Assembly: GCA_901472455.1 (NCBI GenBank)
Contig: LR590464.1
Span: 4,278,001 to 4,342,000, forward strand
Source of the DNA: Leclercia adecarboxylata
GTDB lineage: Bacteria; Pseudomonadota; Gammaproteobacteria; Enterobacterales; Enterobacteriaceae
Direction: 5' to 3'
Length of the DNA: 64,000 nucleotides
In this document: positions 43,128-53,363 of the stretch, one piece after another
Layout of the letters: every line of letters begins with the position of its first letter
How positions within the stretch are numbered: the first letter of the stretch is position 1
Position numbers and translations under genes: made by a program
The notes under the pieces: generated by a model
The model's input: only the letters and a program-made list of their open reading frames with translations
Databases searched by the model: none
What the model was told of the DNA's origin: nothing

Positions 43128-43946
43128 TCAGAAGAAGACCACGTAGACCGCGGCCGCCACGATAAAGCGATAGATGGCGAACGGGATAAACGAGATGCGC
43201 TTGATCAGCTGCAGGAAGGTTTTGATAGCCACCAGCGCCACGATAAAGGCGGTGATAAAGCCCACGGCAAACATCGGGATGTCGCCCGCGGTCAGGAAGT
43301 GGTAGCTCTTGTAGAGATCGAGCGCGGTCGCACCCATCATCATCGGCACTGCCAGCAGGAACGAGAACTCAGAGGCCGCATAGCGGCTTACGCCCATCAG
43401 CATCCCACCTGAAATGGTCGCCCCGGAGCGGGAGAAGCCCGGCCACAGCGCCAGACACTGGAAGCAGCCAATCATAAACGCCTGACGGTAGGTCATATCG
43501 TCCAGACCCGGCGCGCGCGGCTCCTTCGGCTTCAGCAGTTCGGCGGCAATCAACAGAACGCCACCAACCACCAGCGCGTACATGACGTTTATCGGATTAA
43601 ACAGTGATTTGATGGTGTCGTGCAACACCAGCCCCAGCACCACCGCCGGGATCATCCCGAGCAGAATGTGCAGCAGGGTTAACCGCCCTTTGCCGGATCC
43701 TTCATGCGGCGGGTGGCCAAAGTGAATGCCAATCAGCCCGAACAGACGGCGCCAGAACATCACCACCACCGCCAGAATGGATCCTAACTGGATCACCACC
43801 TCAAAGGTTTTCGCCGTTTCGCCCTCAAACCCCAGCAGATGGCCCACAATAATCATGTGGCCCGTACTGGAAACCGGCAAAAACTCTGTCAATCCTTCGA
43901 CCACACCCAGTATTGCTGCCACCAGCAGGGAGTGCATATCGCTCAT
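43128..43946 (-). CDS. uppP: Undecaprenyl-diphosphatase
   Basis: 272 aa, multi-spanning. Conserved [19 protein letters not shown] and the second motif [15 protein letters not shown]. Recycles undecaprenyl pyrophosphate and gives bacitracin resistance. Start taken as ATG at 43946 (MSDMHSLL); a TTG one codon earlier is unlikely. The 5' leader contains a GGTTACCC / GGGTAACC inverted repeat (about 43978-43997). Confidence 0.96.
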   Translation of the reverse strand: MSDMHSLLVAAILGVVEGLTEFLPVSSTGHMIIVGHLLGFEGETAKTFEVVIQLGSILAVVVMFWRRLFGLIGIHFGHPPHEGSGKGRLTLLHILLGMIPAVVLGLVLHDTIKSLFNPINVMYALVVGGVLLIAAELLKPKEPRAPGLDDMTYRQAFMIGCFQCLALWPGFSRSGATISGGMLMGVSRYAASEFSFLLAVPMMMGATALDLYKSYHFLTAGDIPMFAVGFITAFIVALVAIKTFLQLIKRISFIPFAIYRFIVAAAVYVVFF

Positions 43947-44053
43947 CAATAAACCCCTAAAAAGACAGAAAAAAACGGGTTACCCAAGGGGGTAACCACA
44001 GAAGGAACAGCTGTAAGACTGATTTAACAGGAAATGGTTTAACTATTATACCG

Positions 44054-44422
44054 TTAAATGTTTTCTTTCAGATTTTTGCTACGCTCAATGATGACGCCCA
44101 CATTCGCCGCCCGCGCCACCGCGCCCGGCTTGCTGACCTTGATGCGCACCCAGGGGGAATTAAAGCGGCTGAGCAGCAGTTCTGCCACCTCTTCCGCCAC
44201 GCGCTCCACCAGCGCAAAACGCTGGCCTTCCACGTGGCTGATGACCGCTTCACTGACGTCGGCATAGCTCAGACAGTCGTTCACATCATCGCTTTTCGCT
44301 GCGGCGACATTATCCCAGCCCATTTCGATATCGAACACTAACTTCTGTTCGATGGTCTGTTCCCAGTCATACACCCCGATAGTGGTGATTACCGAAAGTT
44401 GCTCTATAAATACTATATCCAT
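44054..44422 (-). CDS. folB: Dihydroneopterin aldolase
   Basis: 122 aa, E. coli length, from ATG 44422 ([21 protein letters not shown]). Folate pathway, tunnel fold: [11 protein letters not shown], catalytic Lys in [10 protein letters not shown], conserved Glu in [13 protein letters not shown]. Divergent from plsY with 107 bp between. Codon GTG just upstream of ATG is not needed as a start. Confidence 0.96.
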   Translation of the reverse strand: MDIVFIEQLSVITTIGVYDWEQTIEQKLVFDIEMGWDNVAAAKSDDVNDCLSYADVSEAVISHVEGQRFALVERVAEEVAELLLSRFNSPWVRIKVSKPGAVARAANVGVIIERSKNLKENI

Positions 44423-44529
44423 CACGACCTGCCTGGTTTTTGGCTAAACCGGATACCACTCCCGGCGAATTATGCGTATTATCCACAGATGCTAAGTACA
44501 AAACGATATTTTCAAAACGGAACAGCGTT

Positions 44530-45144
44530 ATGAGTGCAATCGCGCCTGGAATGATCCTCCTTGCTTACCTTTGCGGCTCAATTTCCAGCGCCATTCTGGT
44601 CTGCCGTATCGCTGGCTTACCCGATCCACGTGAGAACGGATCCGGGAATCCGGGGGCGACCAATGTACTACGAATTGGCGGCAAAGGAGCAGCCGTAGCG
44701 GTTCTGATTTTTGACGTCCTGAAAGGCATGCTTCCCGTCTGGGGTGCGTATGCACTGGGCGTTACGCCATTCTGGCTGGGGCTGATTGCTATCGCTGCCT
44801 GTCTGGGCCACATCTGGCCAGTATTCTTTGGTTTCAAAGGCGGTAAAGGCGTGGCCACCGCATTTGGTGCCATCGCCCCCATTGGCTGGGATTTGACCGG
44901 CGTAATGGCCGGCACCTGGCTGCTCAGCGTATTGCTCAGCGGCTACTCCTCTCTTGGCGCTATCGTCAGCGCGCTGGTTGCCCCGTTTTATGTCTGGTGG
45001 TTCAAACCGCAGTTCACCTTCCCGGTGTCGATGCTCTCCTGCCTGATCCTGCTGCGTCATCATGACAACATCCAGCGCCTGTGGCGTCGTCAGGAGACCA
45101 AGATCTGGGCCAGGCTGAAGAGAAAAAAGAAAGAGCCGCAGTAA
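44530..45144 (+). CDS. plsY: Acyl-phosphate:glycerol-3-phosphate acyltransferase
   Basis: 204 aa membrane protein from ATG 44530 ([19 protein letters not shown]). Motifs [25 protein letters not shown] and HHDNIQRL, the three conserved loops of PlsY. First step of phosphatidate synthesis. Upstream codons in frame back to 44440 have no family support. In E. coli the ttdR/ttdABT block follows; here an MFS gene and urease do. Confidence 0.95.
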   Translation: MSAIAPGMILLAYLCGSISSAILVCRIAGLPDPRENGSGNPGATNVLRIGGKGAAVAVLIFDVLKGMLPVWGAYALGVTPFWLGLIAIAACLGHIWPVFFGFKGGKGVATAFGAIAPIGWDLTGVMAGTWLLSVLLSGYSSLGAIVSALVAPFYVWWFKPQFTFPVSMLSCLILLRHHDNIQRLWRRQETKIWARLKRKKKEPQ

Positions 45145-45184
45145 AGCCCCTTGCGCCTCAACCCCTTAGTTATGCCTTATAACC

Positions 45185-45206
45185 AAATGTGATTTAGATC
45201 GTTTTC
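45185..45206 (+). promoter_or_regulatory. CRP-like site ahead of the MFS gene
   Basis: AAATGTGATTTAGATCGTTTTC has a perfect left half-site and keeps the core of the 22-bp CRP consensus; the right half is degenerate. Centre is about 60 bp before the MFS start, in its presumed promoter. Suggests catabolite control. Confidence 0.5.
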
Positions 45207-45254
45207 TTGCTGTGAGTACTCTTTTTGTTCGTACAGCCAACACAACATAAGAAA

Positions 45255-46721
45255 ATGACAGAGATCACTGATTCAACTTCGCTTGCAACGGCAGGAAAAG
45301 CTCCCGACGGGGAGATCAAATGGGTCCGTAACGCAGCGGATGTCACCCAACTGGTCAATGAAGGTTCACAGGGCCGGGCCAATGCCCGCATCGTCATCGG
45401 CATTGCGCTGGGCGGTATCTTTCTGGATGCCTACGACCTGGGGGCGCTGGCGTTCGGCATCAAAGACATTACCCGCGAATTTAACCTCACGCCTGCCGGT
45501 ACCGGCATGGTGGCCTCGGCAATCACCTTCGGTGCCATTGTCGGGGCGCTGATTGGCGGCTACCTGACGGATAAAATTGGTCGTTACCGGGTCTTTATGG
45601 CCGACATGGTCTTCTTTGTGGTCGCGGCTATCGCCTGTGCGTTTGCCCCAAACGAGTACGTGCTGGCCGGGGCGCGCTTTGTCATGGGGCTGGGGGTGGG
45701 GATCGATCTTCCTGTGGCGATGGCCTTCTTAAGTGAGTTCGCCAGGCTGAAAGGCCCCGGCAACAAAGCCGCCAGCGTCGCGATGTGGTGTCCCACCTGG
45801 TATGCCGCCATCAGCATCTCATATCTGCTGGTGCTCTTCTTTTATGCCGTGCTGCCAGAAACGCACAGCGACTGGCTGTGGCGGATTATTCTTGGCTTCG
45901 GGGCGATCCCCGCGCTGGTGATTATCGCGATCCGCAGCAAGTATATGAGTGAGTCACCGGTATGGGCGGCGAATCAGGGCAACCTGAAAGAGGCTGCATC
46001 CATTCTGCGCAAGGCTTACAACATTAATGCCCACGTGCCGCAGGAGGCACTCAACCAGCCCGCGCCGGTGGTGAATAAAGCCAGCTGGAGTAACTATTTG
46101 AATCTGTTCCGCGGGGTCTATCTGCGCCGCACTACGCTGGCCACGCTGCTGTCGATTGTGTCGTCCTTCGCCTATAACGCGGTGGCCTTTGGCCTGCCGG
46201 TGATTATCTCCAGCTTCTTTGTGCAGTCGATGCTGACCACCATTCTGATCTCGCTGGCCCTGAACTTGCTGTTCGCGTTTGTCGGTGGTCTGCTGGCGGT
46301 GCGGCTGGTTCCGCGCTTTGGCGCATGGCGGATGTCGCTGGCGGGTTATGCCTGTCAGCTGACCGCCCTGCTGGGGCTGGCGATTATTGGTCGCCCGGAA
46401 GGCGTTGCGGAAGGGGTTACGGCAGTGGCAATGCTGGCGCTGTTCCTGTTCGGCCAGGGCTTTGGGCCGGGGGCACATACCATGGCGTTTGCTTCGCTCA
46501 GCTACCCGACCTCGCTGCGCGGTGTCGGCGTGGGGCTGAACCAGACGCTGATGCGCAGCAGCTCGACGCTGTCACTGTTTATGTTCCCGCTGCTGGTGGC
46601 CTCGATGGATACCGCTGTTTTCTGGGTCATCGCCCTTGCGCCGCTGATTGGGTTGGTTTCGCTGCTGGCGATCCGCTGGGAGCCATCCGGGTATGATATT
46701 GATGCTGAGGATTATCGGTAG
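45255..46721 (+). CDS. MFS transporter, substrate unknown
   Basis: 488 aa from ATG 45255, twelve membrane segments after a ~45-residue cytoplasmic N-terminus. Carries FLDAYDLGALAFG in TM1 and the MFS loop motif GGYLTDKIGRYR, as in metabolite:H+ and aromatic-acid-type symporters. Middle loop has ESPVWAANQGNLKEA. C-terminus acidic (DIDAEDYR). It is not adjacent to obvious catabolic genes: plsY is upstream, the inverted-repeat element and urease downstream. Weak Shine-Dalgarno (AAGAAA). Confidence 0.88.
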   Translation: MTEITDSTSLATAGKAPDGEIKWVRNAADVTQLVNEGSQGRANARIVIGIALGGIFLDAYDLGALAFGIKDITREFNLTPAGTGMVASAITFGAIVGALIGGYLTDKIGRYRVFMADMVFFVVAAIACAFAPNEYVLAGARFVMGLGVGIDLPVAMAFLSEFARLKGPGNKAASVAMWCPTWYAAISISYLLVLFFYAVLPETHSDWLWRIILGFGAIPALVIIAIRSKYMSESPVWAANQGNLKEAASILRKAYNINAHVPQEALNQPAPVVNKASWSNYLNLFRGVYLRRTTLATLLSIVSSFAYNAVAFGLPVIISSFFVQSMLTTILISLALNLLFAFVGGLLAVRLVPRFGAWRMSLAGYACQLTALLGLAIIGRPEGVAEGVTAVAMLALFLFGQGFGPGAHTMAFASLSYPTSLRGVGVGLNQTLMRSSSTLSLFMFPLLVASMDTAVFWVIALAPLIGLVSLLAIRWEPSGYDIDAEDYR

Positions 46722-46766
46722 GTTACCCTTTTAAATCGGGAAGTATTTATTTTAAAGGAGTGGAAT

Positions 46767-47393
46767 CGTTCCGTTCACTTTCACTCCTCTGCTTTATGTG
46801 TAATCCGCTGCGGTGAACGTGCCAGGGGGGCTCGCCGCCTCCCCCCTGGCTACCCCGGCTCCCGGCAAAGAAAATCGCCGCTTCGCGGAATATTCGCCCC
46901 CATCCCAGGGGCTCACCCCTACGGGGCCAGCGCAAGCGCTGTTCAAAATTGCTCCCGGCAATTTTCTCTTCGGCTTATTCCCTCCGGCTTTCGGGTCGGG
47001 CACCAGCCTGCATCCCTGCAGGCTATGCCCTCTCGGCGCATTCATGCGCCTCGCCCCGGCCTACAGGAAACGCTTCGGCGATTTTCAGCCGGACCAGCCC
47101 CCTCCAGCCTCTCAGTCGCCTGAATGTGGCTCCGGTGTTGCCCCCCGCTGAAATCGGCGAACCGGAGACCGGATGACAAGGGCTGGACGCCAGGGATGGC
47201 GGCCAGAGGCGAATCGAGACAGGATGTCGAGTTGAGCCGACCGCAGGCAGCAGGTCGGGAGGTGAGCGCAGTGCGAAGCACCGATTTCGTCGCGGGGCCG
47301 CGGGGATTGCAAAGGGGGCGGCGGCAAAGCCCCCTTTGCACGTTCACCGCAGCGGGGTGTACATAAAGCAGAAGAGTCATAGTGAACGGAACC
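46767..47393. mobile_element. ~630-bp non-coding element with ~65-bp terminal inverted repeats
   Basis: Left end (46767-46836) and right end (47323-47393) are inverted copies over about 65-70 bases with few mismatches; both hold TTCCGTTCACT, CTCTGCTTTATGT / TTCTGCTTTATGT, CCGCTGCGGTGAACGTGC and a G run. The inside is GC-rich and full of small hairpins (AGCCTGC-ATCC-GCAGGCT, GCGCAAGCGC). Overlapping readings exist on both strands, as palindromes allow, but none has a ribosome-binding site or family likeness. Best read as a MITE-like non-autonomous element or a large structured RNA. Confidence 0.6.
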
Positions 47394-47470
47394 TTCCCCC
47401 TCCCCTAAAAACTCCCCAAAATACTTCCCCCTCACCCAAAAATCCTCCCCCTCCCCAAAATCCTCCAGCC
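47391..47470 (+). repeat. C-rich, strand-biased imperfect repeat before ureD
   Basis: CTTCCCCCTCCCCTAAAAAC, TCCCCAAAATA, CTTCCCCCTCACCCAAAAAT, CCTCCCCCTCCCCAAAAT: about 2.5 imperfect copies of a ~30-bp unit of C blocks and A blocks, almost without G. Directly outside the right inverted repeat and ~100 bp before ureD. Confidence 0.6.
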
Positions 47471-47567
47471 TCGGCTCACCCCCCATCCATAAGTGACTCA
47501 TATGACAGCCTTCATTTCCGCCAGGGCATACTAAAAAACACCCCGATGGCGAGCAGATGGATGAAGC

Positions 47568-48395
47568 ATGTCAGCAACTCAGATGGTGGATAAAACAGTC
47601 AAAGGCTGGCAGGCATCGCTTGCTTTGCAGTTTTGTCACACCCCTGAAAAAACCCTCCTTCACTCTGCCCGCCATGTTGGGCCGCTCACCGTACAACGCC
47701 CGTTCTATCCCGAAGAGGAAACCTGCCACCTCTACCTGCTCCATCCGCCGGGTGGCATTGTCGGCGGGGATGAACTGACGATCGACGTCCATCTTGCAGC
47801 CGGCAGCCACGCGCTCATCACCATGCCCGGCGCCAGTAAGTTCTATCGCAGCAACGGCGCGCTGGCGCGGCTCGATCAGCACTTCACCCTGGACGAGCAC
47901 GCAATCCTGGAGTGGCTACCGCAGGACACCATTTTCTTTCCGGGTGCCAATGCCGCGCTGCGCTCGGTGTTCCATTTGCAGCGCAGCAGTACCCTGCTGG
48001 CCTGGGAGCTGTTTTGCCTCGGCCGCCCGGTGATCAACGAATCCTTTAGCCATGGGCACATTGAGAGTCGCCTTGAGGTCTGGATCGAGGGCGAGCCGCT
48101 GCTGATCGAGCGCCAGCACCTGGCCGATGGCGATCTGACGCCCGTGGCGGAACACCCGTGGGTCGGCACCCTGCTCTTTTACCCTGCAACCGAACCGCTG
48201 CTGGATACGGCCCGTGAAGCACTGGCCCCGCTGGAGCACTTCGCGGGTGCCACCCTCAACGACGGCTTGCTGTCGGTCCGTTTTCTGGCCCATGACAACC
48301 TGATTTGCCAGCAGGCAATGCGCGAGATCTGGCAGCGCCTGCGCCCGCAACTCACCGCCAAAGCCCCCTGCTCGCCCCGAATCTGGCACACCTGA
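47568..48395 (+). CDS. ureD: Urease accessory protein UreD
   Basis: 275 aa; K. aerogenes UreD is 270. First apoenzyme-binding chaperone for nickel insertion. Shared core [58 protein letters not shown]. First gene of ureDABCEJFG, in which gaps are 9-11 bp or overlaps, so one transcript is expected. Start ATG 47568 lacks a strong Shine-Dalgarno; an internal start is possible. Confidence 0.95.
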   Translation: MSATQMVDKTVKGWQASLALQFCHTPEKTLLHSARHVGPLTVQRPFYPEEETCHLYLLHPPGGIVGGDELTIDVHLAAGSHALITMPGASKFYRSNGALARLDQHFTLDEHAILEWLPQDTIFFPGANAALRSVFHLQRSSTLLAWELFCLGRPVINESFSHGHIESRLEVWIEGEPLLIERQHLADGDLTPVAEHPWVGTLLFYPATEPLLDTAREALAPLEHFAGATLNDGLLSVRFLAHDNLICQQAMREIWQRLRPQLTAKAPCSPRIWHT

Positions 48396-48405
48396 GAGAC
48401 GCACG

Positions 48406-48708
48406 ATGGAACTGACCCCCAGAGAAAAAGACAAGCTATTGCTGTTTACCGCCGCGCTGGTGGCCGAGCGCCGTCTCGCCCGCGGTGTGAAGCTCAATTA
48501 CCCGGAATCGGTGGCCCTGATCAGCGCCTTCATTATGGAAGGCGCGCGTGACGGGCAGACAGTGGCAGAGCTGATGGAAGCCGGTCGCCACGTCCTGAAC
48601 CGCAGCCAGGTGATGGAGGGCGTGCCGGAGATGATCCCGGATATTCAGGTGGAGGCCACCTTCCCGGACGGCTCCAAGCTGGTCACCGTTCACAATCCGA
48701 TCCTGTAA
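48406..48708 (+). CDS. ureA: Urease subunit gamma
   Basis: 100 aa, same length as K. aerogenes Ure[55 protein letters not shown]. Smallest structural subunit of the (ABC)3 enzyme in the cytoplasm. Confidence 0.97.
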   Translation: MELTPREKDKLLLFTAALVAERRLARGVKLNYPESVALISAFIMEGARDGQTVAELMEAGRHVLNRSQVMEGVPEMIPDIQVEATFPDGSKLVTVHNPIL

Positions 48709-48719
48709 GGGGGCACAAT

Positions 48720-49034
48720 ATGATCCCAGGCGAATATCAAATCCAACCCGGACAGATCGTGATTAATGCCGGGCGCAACACCCTGACCACGATCGTCGAG
48801 AATCACGGGGATCGTCCGATCCAGGTCGGATCCCATTACCATTTTTACGAAGTAAACCCGGCGCTGAAGTTCGATCGTGAACCCACCAAAGGCTACCGGC
48901 TGAACATTGCCGCCGGGACCGCCGTGCGCTTTGAACCCGGACAGAAACGCGCCGTGACGCTGGTACAGGTAGCGGGCGCCCAACGGATTGTCGGCTTTCG
49001 CGGCGAGGTGATGGGCGAGGTGAACAATGGCTGA
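48720..49034 (+). CDS. ureB: Urease subunit beta
   Basis: 104 aa. [52 protein letters not shown]. Overlaps ureC by 8 bp, giving coupled translation of the two larger subunits. RBS AAGGGGGCACAAT. Confidence 0.97.
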   Translation: MIPGEYQIQPGQIVINAGRNTLTTIVENHGDRPIQVGSHYHFYEVNPALKFDREPTKGYRLNIAAGTAVRFEPGQKRAVTLVQVAGAQRIVGFRGEVMGEVNNG

Positions 49035-50730
49035 GATCTCGCGTCAGGCCTATGCCGACATGTTTGGCCCTACCACTGGCGATAAAGTGCGGCTGGCCGA
49101 TACCGACCTGTGGATCGAGGTGGAACAGGATCTGACGATCTACGGCGAAGAGGTCAAATTCGGCGGCGGCAAAGTGATCCGCGACGGCATGGGCCAGGGA
49201 CAGATGACCGCCCGGGACTGCGTGGATCTGGTTCTGACCAACGCCCTGATCGTCGATCACTGGGGGATCGTCAAAGCCGATATCGGCGTGAAGGACGGCA
49301 GGATCGTTGCCGTCGGTAAAGCCGGTAACCCGGATATTCAGCCCGGCGTGACCATCTCCATTGGCGCGGCCACCGAGGTGATTGCCGCCGAAGGCAAGAT
49401 CGTCACCGCAGGCGGAGTGGATACCCACATTCACTGGATCTGCCCGCAGCAGGCCGAAGAGGCGCTGGTCTCCGGCGTGACCACCATGATTGGCGGCGGT
49501 ACCGGTCCCGCCGCAGGCACCCACGCCACCACCTGCACGCCGGGGCCATGGTACATCGCACGCATGTTACAAGCCGCCGACACGCTGCCGGTCAATGTTG
49601 GTCTGCTGGGCAAAGGCAACGGTTCAAATCCCGATGCCCTGCGCGAACAGGTGGCCGCCGGGGCGATCGGGCTGAAGATTCATGAGGACTGGGGATCAAC
49701 CCCTGCGACAATCGACTGCTCTCTGACGGTGGCGGATGAGATGGATATCCAGGTGGCGCTGCACAGCGACACCCTTAACGAGGCAGGGTTTGTCGAAGAC
49801 ACCCTGGCGGCCATTGCCGGGCGCACTATTCATACCTTCCACACCGAGGGGGCGGGCGGCGGCCATGCGCCGGATATTATCACCGCCTGTGCGCACCCCA
49901 ACATTTTGCCCTCCTCCACTAACCCGACGCTGCCGTACACCATCAACACCATCGACGAGCATCTGGACATGCTGATGGTTTGCCACCATCTCGACCCGGA
50001 TATTGCTGAGGACGTGGCCTTCGCCGAATCACGCATTCGCCGCGAGACCATCGCCGCCGAGGACGTGCTGCACGACATCGGTGCCTTCTCGCTCACCTCG
50101 TCGGATTCGCAGGCAATGGGCCGGGTAGGCGAAGTGATTATCCGCACCTGGCAAGTGGCGCATCGCATGAAGGTGCAGCGTGGCGCGCTGCCTGAAGAGC
50201 GTGGCGATAACGATAACCTTCGGGTGAAGCGCTATATCGCCAAGTACACCATTAACCCGGCATTGACCCACGGCATCGCCCACGAGGTCGGATCGATTGA
50301 GGCCGGGAAGCTGGCGGATCTGGTGGTCTGGTCCCCCGCCTTCTTTGGCGTCAAGCCCGCCACCATCGTTAAAGGCGGGATGATCGCCTGCGCGCCGATG
50401 GGCGACATTAATGCCTCGATCCCCACCCCGCAGCCGGTGCACTATCGGCCCATGTTTGGTGCGCTGGGCGCAGCCCGCCATGCCACCCGCCTGACGTTTC
50501 TCTCGCAGGCCGCCGCCGATAACGGCATCGCGCAGCAGTTGAACCTGCAGAGCGCCACCGCGGCGGTCAAAGGCTGCCGGACGGTGAAAAAGGCCGACAT
50601 GATCCACAACGGCCTGCAGCCCAACATTACCGTCGATGCGCAAACCTATGAGGTGCGCATCGACGGGGAACTGATCACCAGCGCACCGGCAGAGATCCTG
50701 CCGATGGCGCAACGCTATTTCCTGTTCTGA
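49027..50730 (+). CDS. ureC: Urease subunit alpha (catalytic)
   Basis: 567 aa, the same as K. aerogenes UreC. All nickel and catalytic residues are present: DTHIHW (His134, His136), GLKIHEDWG (carbamylated Lys217, His219), ALHSDTL (His246), [10 protein letters not shown] (His272), MVCHHLDPD (flap His320 region) and SSDSQAMGR (Asp360). Hydrolyses urea to ammonia and carbamate. Intact and expected to be active. Confidence 0.98.
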   Translation: MAEISRQAYADMFGPTTGDKVRLADTDLWIEVEQDLTIYGEEVKFGGGKVIRDGMGQGQMTARDCVDLVLTNALIVDHWGIVKADIGVKDGRIVAVGKAGNPDIQPGVTISIGAATEVIAAEGKIVTAGGVDTHIHWICPQQAEEALVSGVTTMIGGGTGPAAGTHATTCTPGPWYIARMLQAADTLPVNVGLLGKGNGSNPDALREQVAAGAIGLKIHEDWGSTPATIDCSLTVADEMDIQVALHSDTLNEAGFVEDTLAAIAGRTIHTFHTEGAGGGHAPDIITACAHPNILPSSTNPTLPYTINTIDEHLDMLMVCHHLDPDIAEDVAFAESRIRRETIAAEDVLHDIGAFSLTSSDSQAMGRVGEVIIRTWQVAHRMKVQRGALPEERGDNDNLRVKRYIAKYTINPALTHGIAHEVGSIEAGKLADLVVWSPAFFGVKPATIVKGGMIACAPMGDINASIPTPQPVHYRPMFGALGAARHATRLTFLSQAAADNGIAQQLNLQSATAAVKGCRTVKKADMIHNGLQPNITVDAQTYEVRIDGELITSAPAEILPMAQRYFLF

Positions 50731-50739
50731 GGAGGATTC

Positions 50740-51210
50740 ATGATCACCTTAACCCAACGCCTCGACCATCCCCATCCCGTTACCGCGAGCGTGACGCTGC
50801 CGATTGATGTGCGGGTAAAAAGCCGCGCCCGCGTGGTTCTGGACGACGGGCGCGATGCGGGGCTGATATTGCCGCGCGGCTTGCTGCTGCGCGGCGGCGA
50901 CCTGCTCACCAGTGAAGACGGGCGTGAGGTGGTGGAGGTAATTGCCGCCGCCGAGCCGCTGTCGGTGGTGCGCTGCGCCGATCCGTTCCTGCTGGCGCGC
51001 GCCTGCTATCACCTGGGCAACCGCCACGTGCCGCTGCAAATTCTGCCCGGCGAGCTGCGCTATCACCACGATCATGTGCTGGATGAGATGCTGCACCTGT
51101 TCGACCTGGAGGTGACCTTCGCCAGGCTACCCTTTGAACCCGAAGCGGGCGCGTACGCCAGCGAAGGGCATTCGCATTCACATTCGCACTCTCACGCTCA
51201 TTCACATTAA
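50740..51210 (+). CDS. ureE: Urease nickel metallochaperone UreE
   Basis: 156 aa. N-terminal peptide-binding domain, central metal-binding domain (ACYHLGNRHVPLQI, YHHDHVLDEM), and a His-rich tail with seven His alternating with Ser/Ala (GHSHSHSHSHAHSH). Delivers Ni2+ to UreG/UreC. Confidence 0.96.
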   Translation: MITLTQRLDHPHPVTASVTLPIDVRVKSRARVVLDDGRDAGLILPRGLLLRGGDLLTSEDGREVVEVIAAAEPLSVVRCADPFLLARACYHLGNRHVPLQILPGELRYHHDHVLDEMLHLFDLEVTFARLPFEPEAGAYASEGHSHSHSHSHAHSH

Positions 51211-51219
51211 GGATCCCTC

Positions 51220-51759
51220 ATGCGTAAGTTCTTAGCCCTGCTGTTGCTGGCATTTTCGCTGCCCGCGCTGGCCCATCCCGGTCACGGTGCTGACAGTTTT
51301 CAGGCAGGCTTTTTCCATCCCCTGACCGGTCTTGACCATCTGCTGATGCTCACCGGGGCGGGCGTTCTTGCCGCGTTGAGTGGCCGTCAGCTGCTGATGC
51401 CCTTTGCCACCCTCGGCATGATGTTAACCGGTGCTATCGCGGGTAGCCTGCTGGGCGGCTTTGGCGGGATGGAGATGCTGATCATCGCCTCGCTGGCGGT
51501 ATGCGGCGCGATGATGTTCAAAACTGAAAACCGCCTGCTGCTGGCCGTTCCGGCGCTGGCGATGTTCCACGGCTGGGCGCACGGCGTTGAGATGGCAGGC
51601 CACAGCTTCTGGCTGTTCACCAGCGGCTTTATGCTCGCCAGCGCCGCCGTGCTGTGCGTCAGCTTTGCTGCGGGTAGGCTGCTGCGCCGTCATGATGGGC
51701 TGCGTAAAATCTTTGGCGGCGGGCTGATCGCCTCTGCCCTGCTGGCGCTGATGAGCTGA
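51220..51759 (+). CDS. ureJ: HupE/UreJ-family nickel permease
   Basis: 179 aa. Signal peptide (~1-18) then HPGHG, family motifs [11 protein letters not shown] and FHGWAHGVE, six membrane helices. Members import or help retain Ni2+. Placed inside the urease operon between ureE and ureF; K. aerogenes lacks it there. Its stop overlaps the ureF start (TGATG). Confidence 0.93.
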   Translation: MRKFLALLLLAFSLPALAHPGHGADSFQAGFFHPLTGLDHLLMLTGAGVLAALSGRQLLMPFATLGMMLTGAIAGSLLGGFGGMEMLIIASLAVCGAMMFKTENRLLLAVPALAMFHGWAHGVEMAGHSFWLFTSGFMLASAAVLCVSFAAGRLLRRHDGLRKIFGGGLIASALLALMS

Positions 51760-52430
51760 TGGAACCCTCCCGCCAGCTGCGTCTTATGCAGCTTGCCAGC
51801 AGCAGCCTGCCGGTGGGGTCGTTTACCTGGTCGCAGGGGCTGGAGTGGGCAACGGAAGCAGGCTGGGTCACCACCCCGGAGGCTTTCAAAGCCTGGCAGT
51901 GTCAGCAGATGGAGCAGAGCTTTTTCTGCGTCGATCTGCCGCTGTTTTCGCGCCTGTATCATGCCTGCGAGCAGCAGGATATCGCTGCGGCCTCACGCTG
52001 GACGGCGTACCTGCTCGCCTGCCGTGAGACCCGCGAGCTGCGCGAAGAGGAGCGCAACCGCGGCGCGGCGTTTACCCGTCTGATTAAAAGCTGGGAGACG
52101 GACTGCCCGCTCGACTGGCTGCCGCTGTTTTCGCAAAGCCAGCTGTGCGGCATGGCATGGCTCGGCGTGCGCTGGGGCATTCACCTGCGCGAGATGGCGT
52201 TAAGCCTCGGCTACAGCTGGATTGAGAGCGCGGTAATGGCGGGCGTTAAGCTCGTGCCCTTTGGCCAGCAGGCGGCCCAGCTGTTGATCATCGACCTCTG
52301 CGATTACTTTGCCGACGGGCTGGAACAGGCGCTTTTGCGCCGCGATGACCAGTTGGGGGCGGCCACGCCGCTCTCTGCCATCGCCTCGGCGCGTCACGAA
52401 ACCCAATATTCACGGTTATTCCGTTCCTGA
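51759..52430 (+). CDS. ureF: Urease accessory protein UreF
   Basis: 223 aa, all-helical. [24 protein letters not shown] near the start and [10 protein letters not shown] late in the protein. Acts as gatekeeper of UreG GTPase in the UreDFG complex. Confidence 0.95.
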   Translation: MEPSRQLRLMQLASSSLPVGSFTWSQGLEWATEAGWVTTPEAFKAWQCQQMEQSFFCVDLPLFSRLYHACEQQDIAAASRWTAYLLACRETRELREEERNRGAAFTRLIKSWETDCPLDWLPLFSQSQLCGMAWLGVRWGIHLREMALSLGYSWIESAVMAGVKLVPFGQQAAQLLIIDLCDYFADGLEQALLRRDDQLGAATPLSAIASARHETQYSRLFRS

Positions 52431-52439
52431 GGAGTCTCT

Positions 52440-53057
52440 ATGTCTGAGTACAAACATCCCCTGCGCGTGGGCGTCGGCGGCCCGGTGGGTTCGGGTAAAA
52501 CCGCGCTGCTGGAAGCGTTATGTAAAGCGATGCGCGACCAGTATCAGCTGGCCGTGGTGACCAACGATATCTACACCAAAGAAGATCAGCGCATCCTCAC
52601 CGAAGCGGGCGCCCTGGAGCCGGAGCGCATTGTCGGCGTGGAAACGGGCGGCTGCCCGCATACCGCGATCCGCGAAGATGCCTCAATGAACCTGGCGGCG
52701 GTGGAAGCGCTGAGTGAAAAATTTGGCAATCTGGATCTGATCTTTGTCGAGAGTGGCGGGGATAACCTGAGCGCCACCTTCAGCCCGGAGCTGGCGGATC
52801 TGACGATCTATGTGATCGACGTAGCGGAAGGGGAAAAGATCCCGCGTAAGGGCGGGCCGGGGATCACCAAATCTGATTTTCTGGTGATCAACAAAACCGA
52901 TCTGGCCCCCTATGTCGGCGCTTCGCTGGCGGTGATGGAGAGCGACACCAACCGTATGCGCGGCGAACGGCCATGGACGTTTACCAACCTGAAAGCGGGC
53001 AACGGTCTGTCGACCATTATTGCCTTCCTGGAAGAGAAAGGGATGCTGAAGATGTAA
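52440..53057 (+). CDS. ureG: Urease accessory GTPase UreG
   Basis: 205 aa SIMIBI GTPase, K. aerogenes length. P-loop [15 protein letters not shown], metal-binding Cys-Pro-His in [26 protein letters not shown]. Energises nickel insertion. Last gene of the operon. A hairpin GCCTGGC / GCCAGGC at 53063-53081 follows without a T tract. Confidence 0.97.
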   Translation: MSEYKHPLRVGVGGPVGSGKTALLEALCKAMRDQYQLAVVTNDIYTKEDQRILTEAGALEPERIVGVETGGCPHTAIREDASMNLAAVEALSEKFGNLDLIFVESGGDNLSATFSPELADLTIYVIDVAEGEKIPRKGGPGITKSDFLVINKTDLAPYVGASLAVMESDTNRMRGERPWTFTNLKAGNGLSTIIAFLEEKGMLKM

Positions 53058-53112
53058 ACAAGCCTGGCGCAATGCCAGGCGGTTGCGCTGAGTTACCGCG
53101 GCGCCCTGCTCA

Positions 53113-53238
53113 TCAGGTGCCGCCGGAGATCGCCCCGGCATGATGGATGTAAAGATCGAACGTGCCGCCCGGCGATGCGTCCTCCAGGTGATGCGGCTGC
53201 CAGGTCTTCTCCCCGGGATCAACGTCACTGGCGGCACG
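53113..53238 (-). pseudogene. Possible 41-residue remnant of a lost gene
   Basis: The minus strand holds an open stretch after a TAA with no start codon, reading ...VDPGEKTWQPHHLEDAS then TFDLYIHHAGAISGGT and a stop. The composition is protein-like (acidic/aromatic, no odd runs) but too short to identify. It may be the 3' end of a gene whose body was removed when the urease block or the next regulator arrived. Confidence 0.3.
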
Positions 53239-53363
53239 TTAATATGAAATATGTCAAATCCCTGTGGCGGATAAAAATATTGCTTCCCGTGCAATCCAGC
53301 CGAAGTCGCGCCATATAAAATCGCCTTCTGCGCAAATAATTAATACCGCTTAAGGAAAATCCA

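Noticed and set aside
46813-47501. Several overlapping 70-130 codon frames on both strands within the inverted-repeat element
   Set aside because: They arise from GC-rich palindromic sequence, are rich in Pro, Gly, Ala and Arg, lack ribosome-binding sites and run through the inverted repeats.
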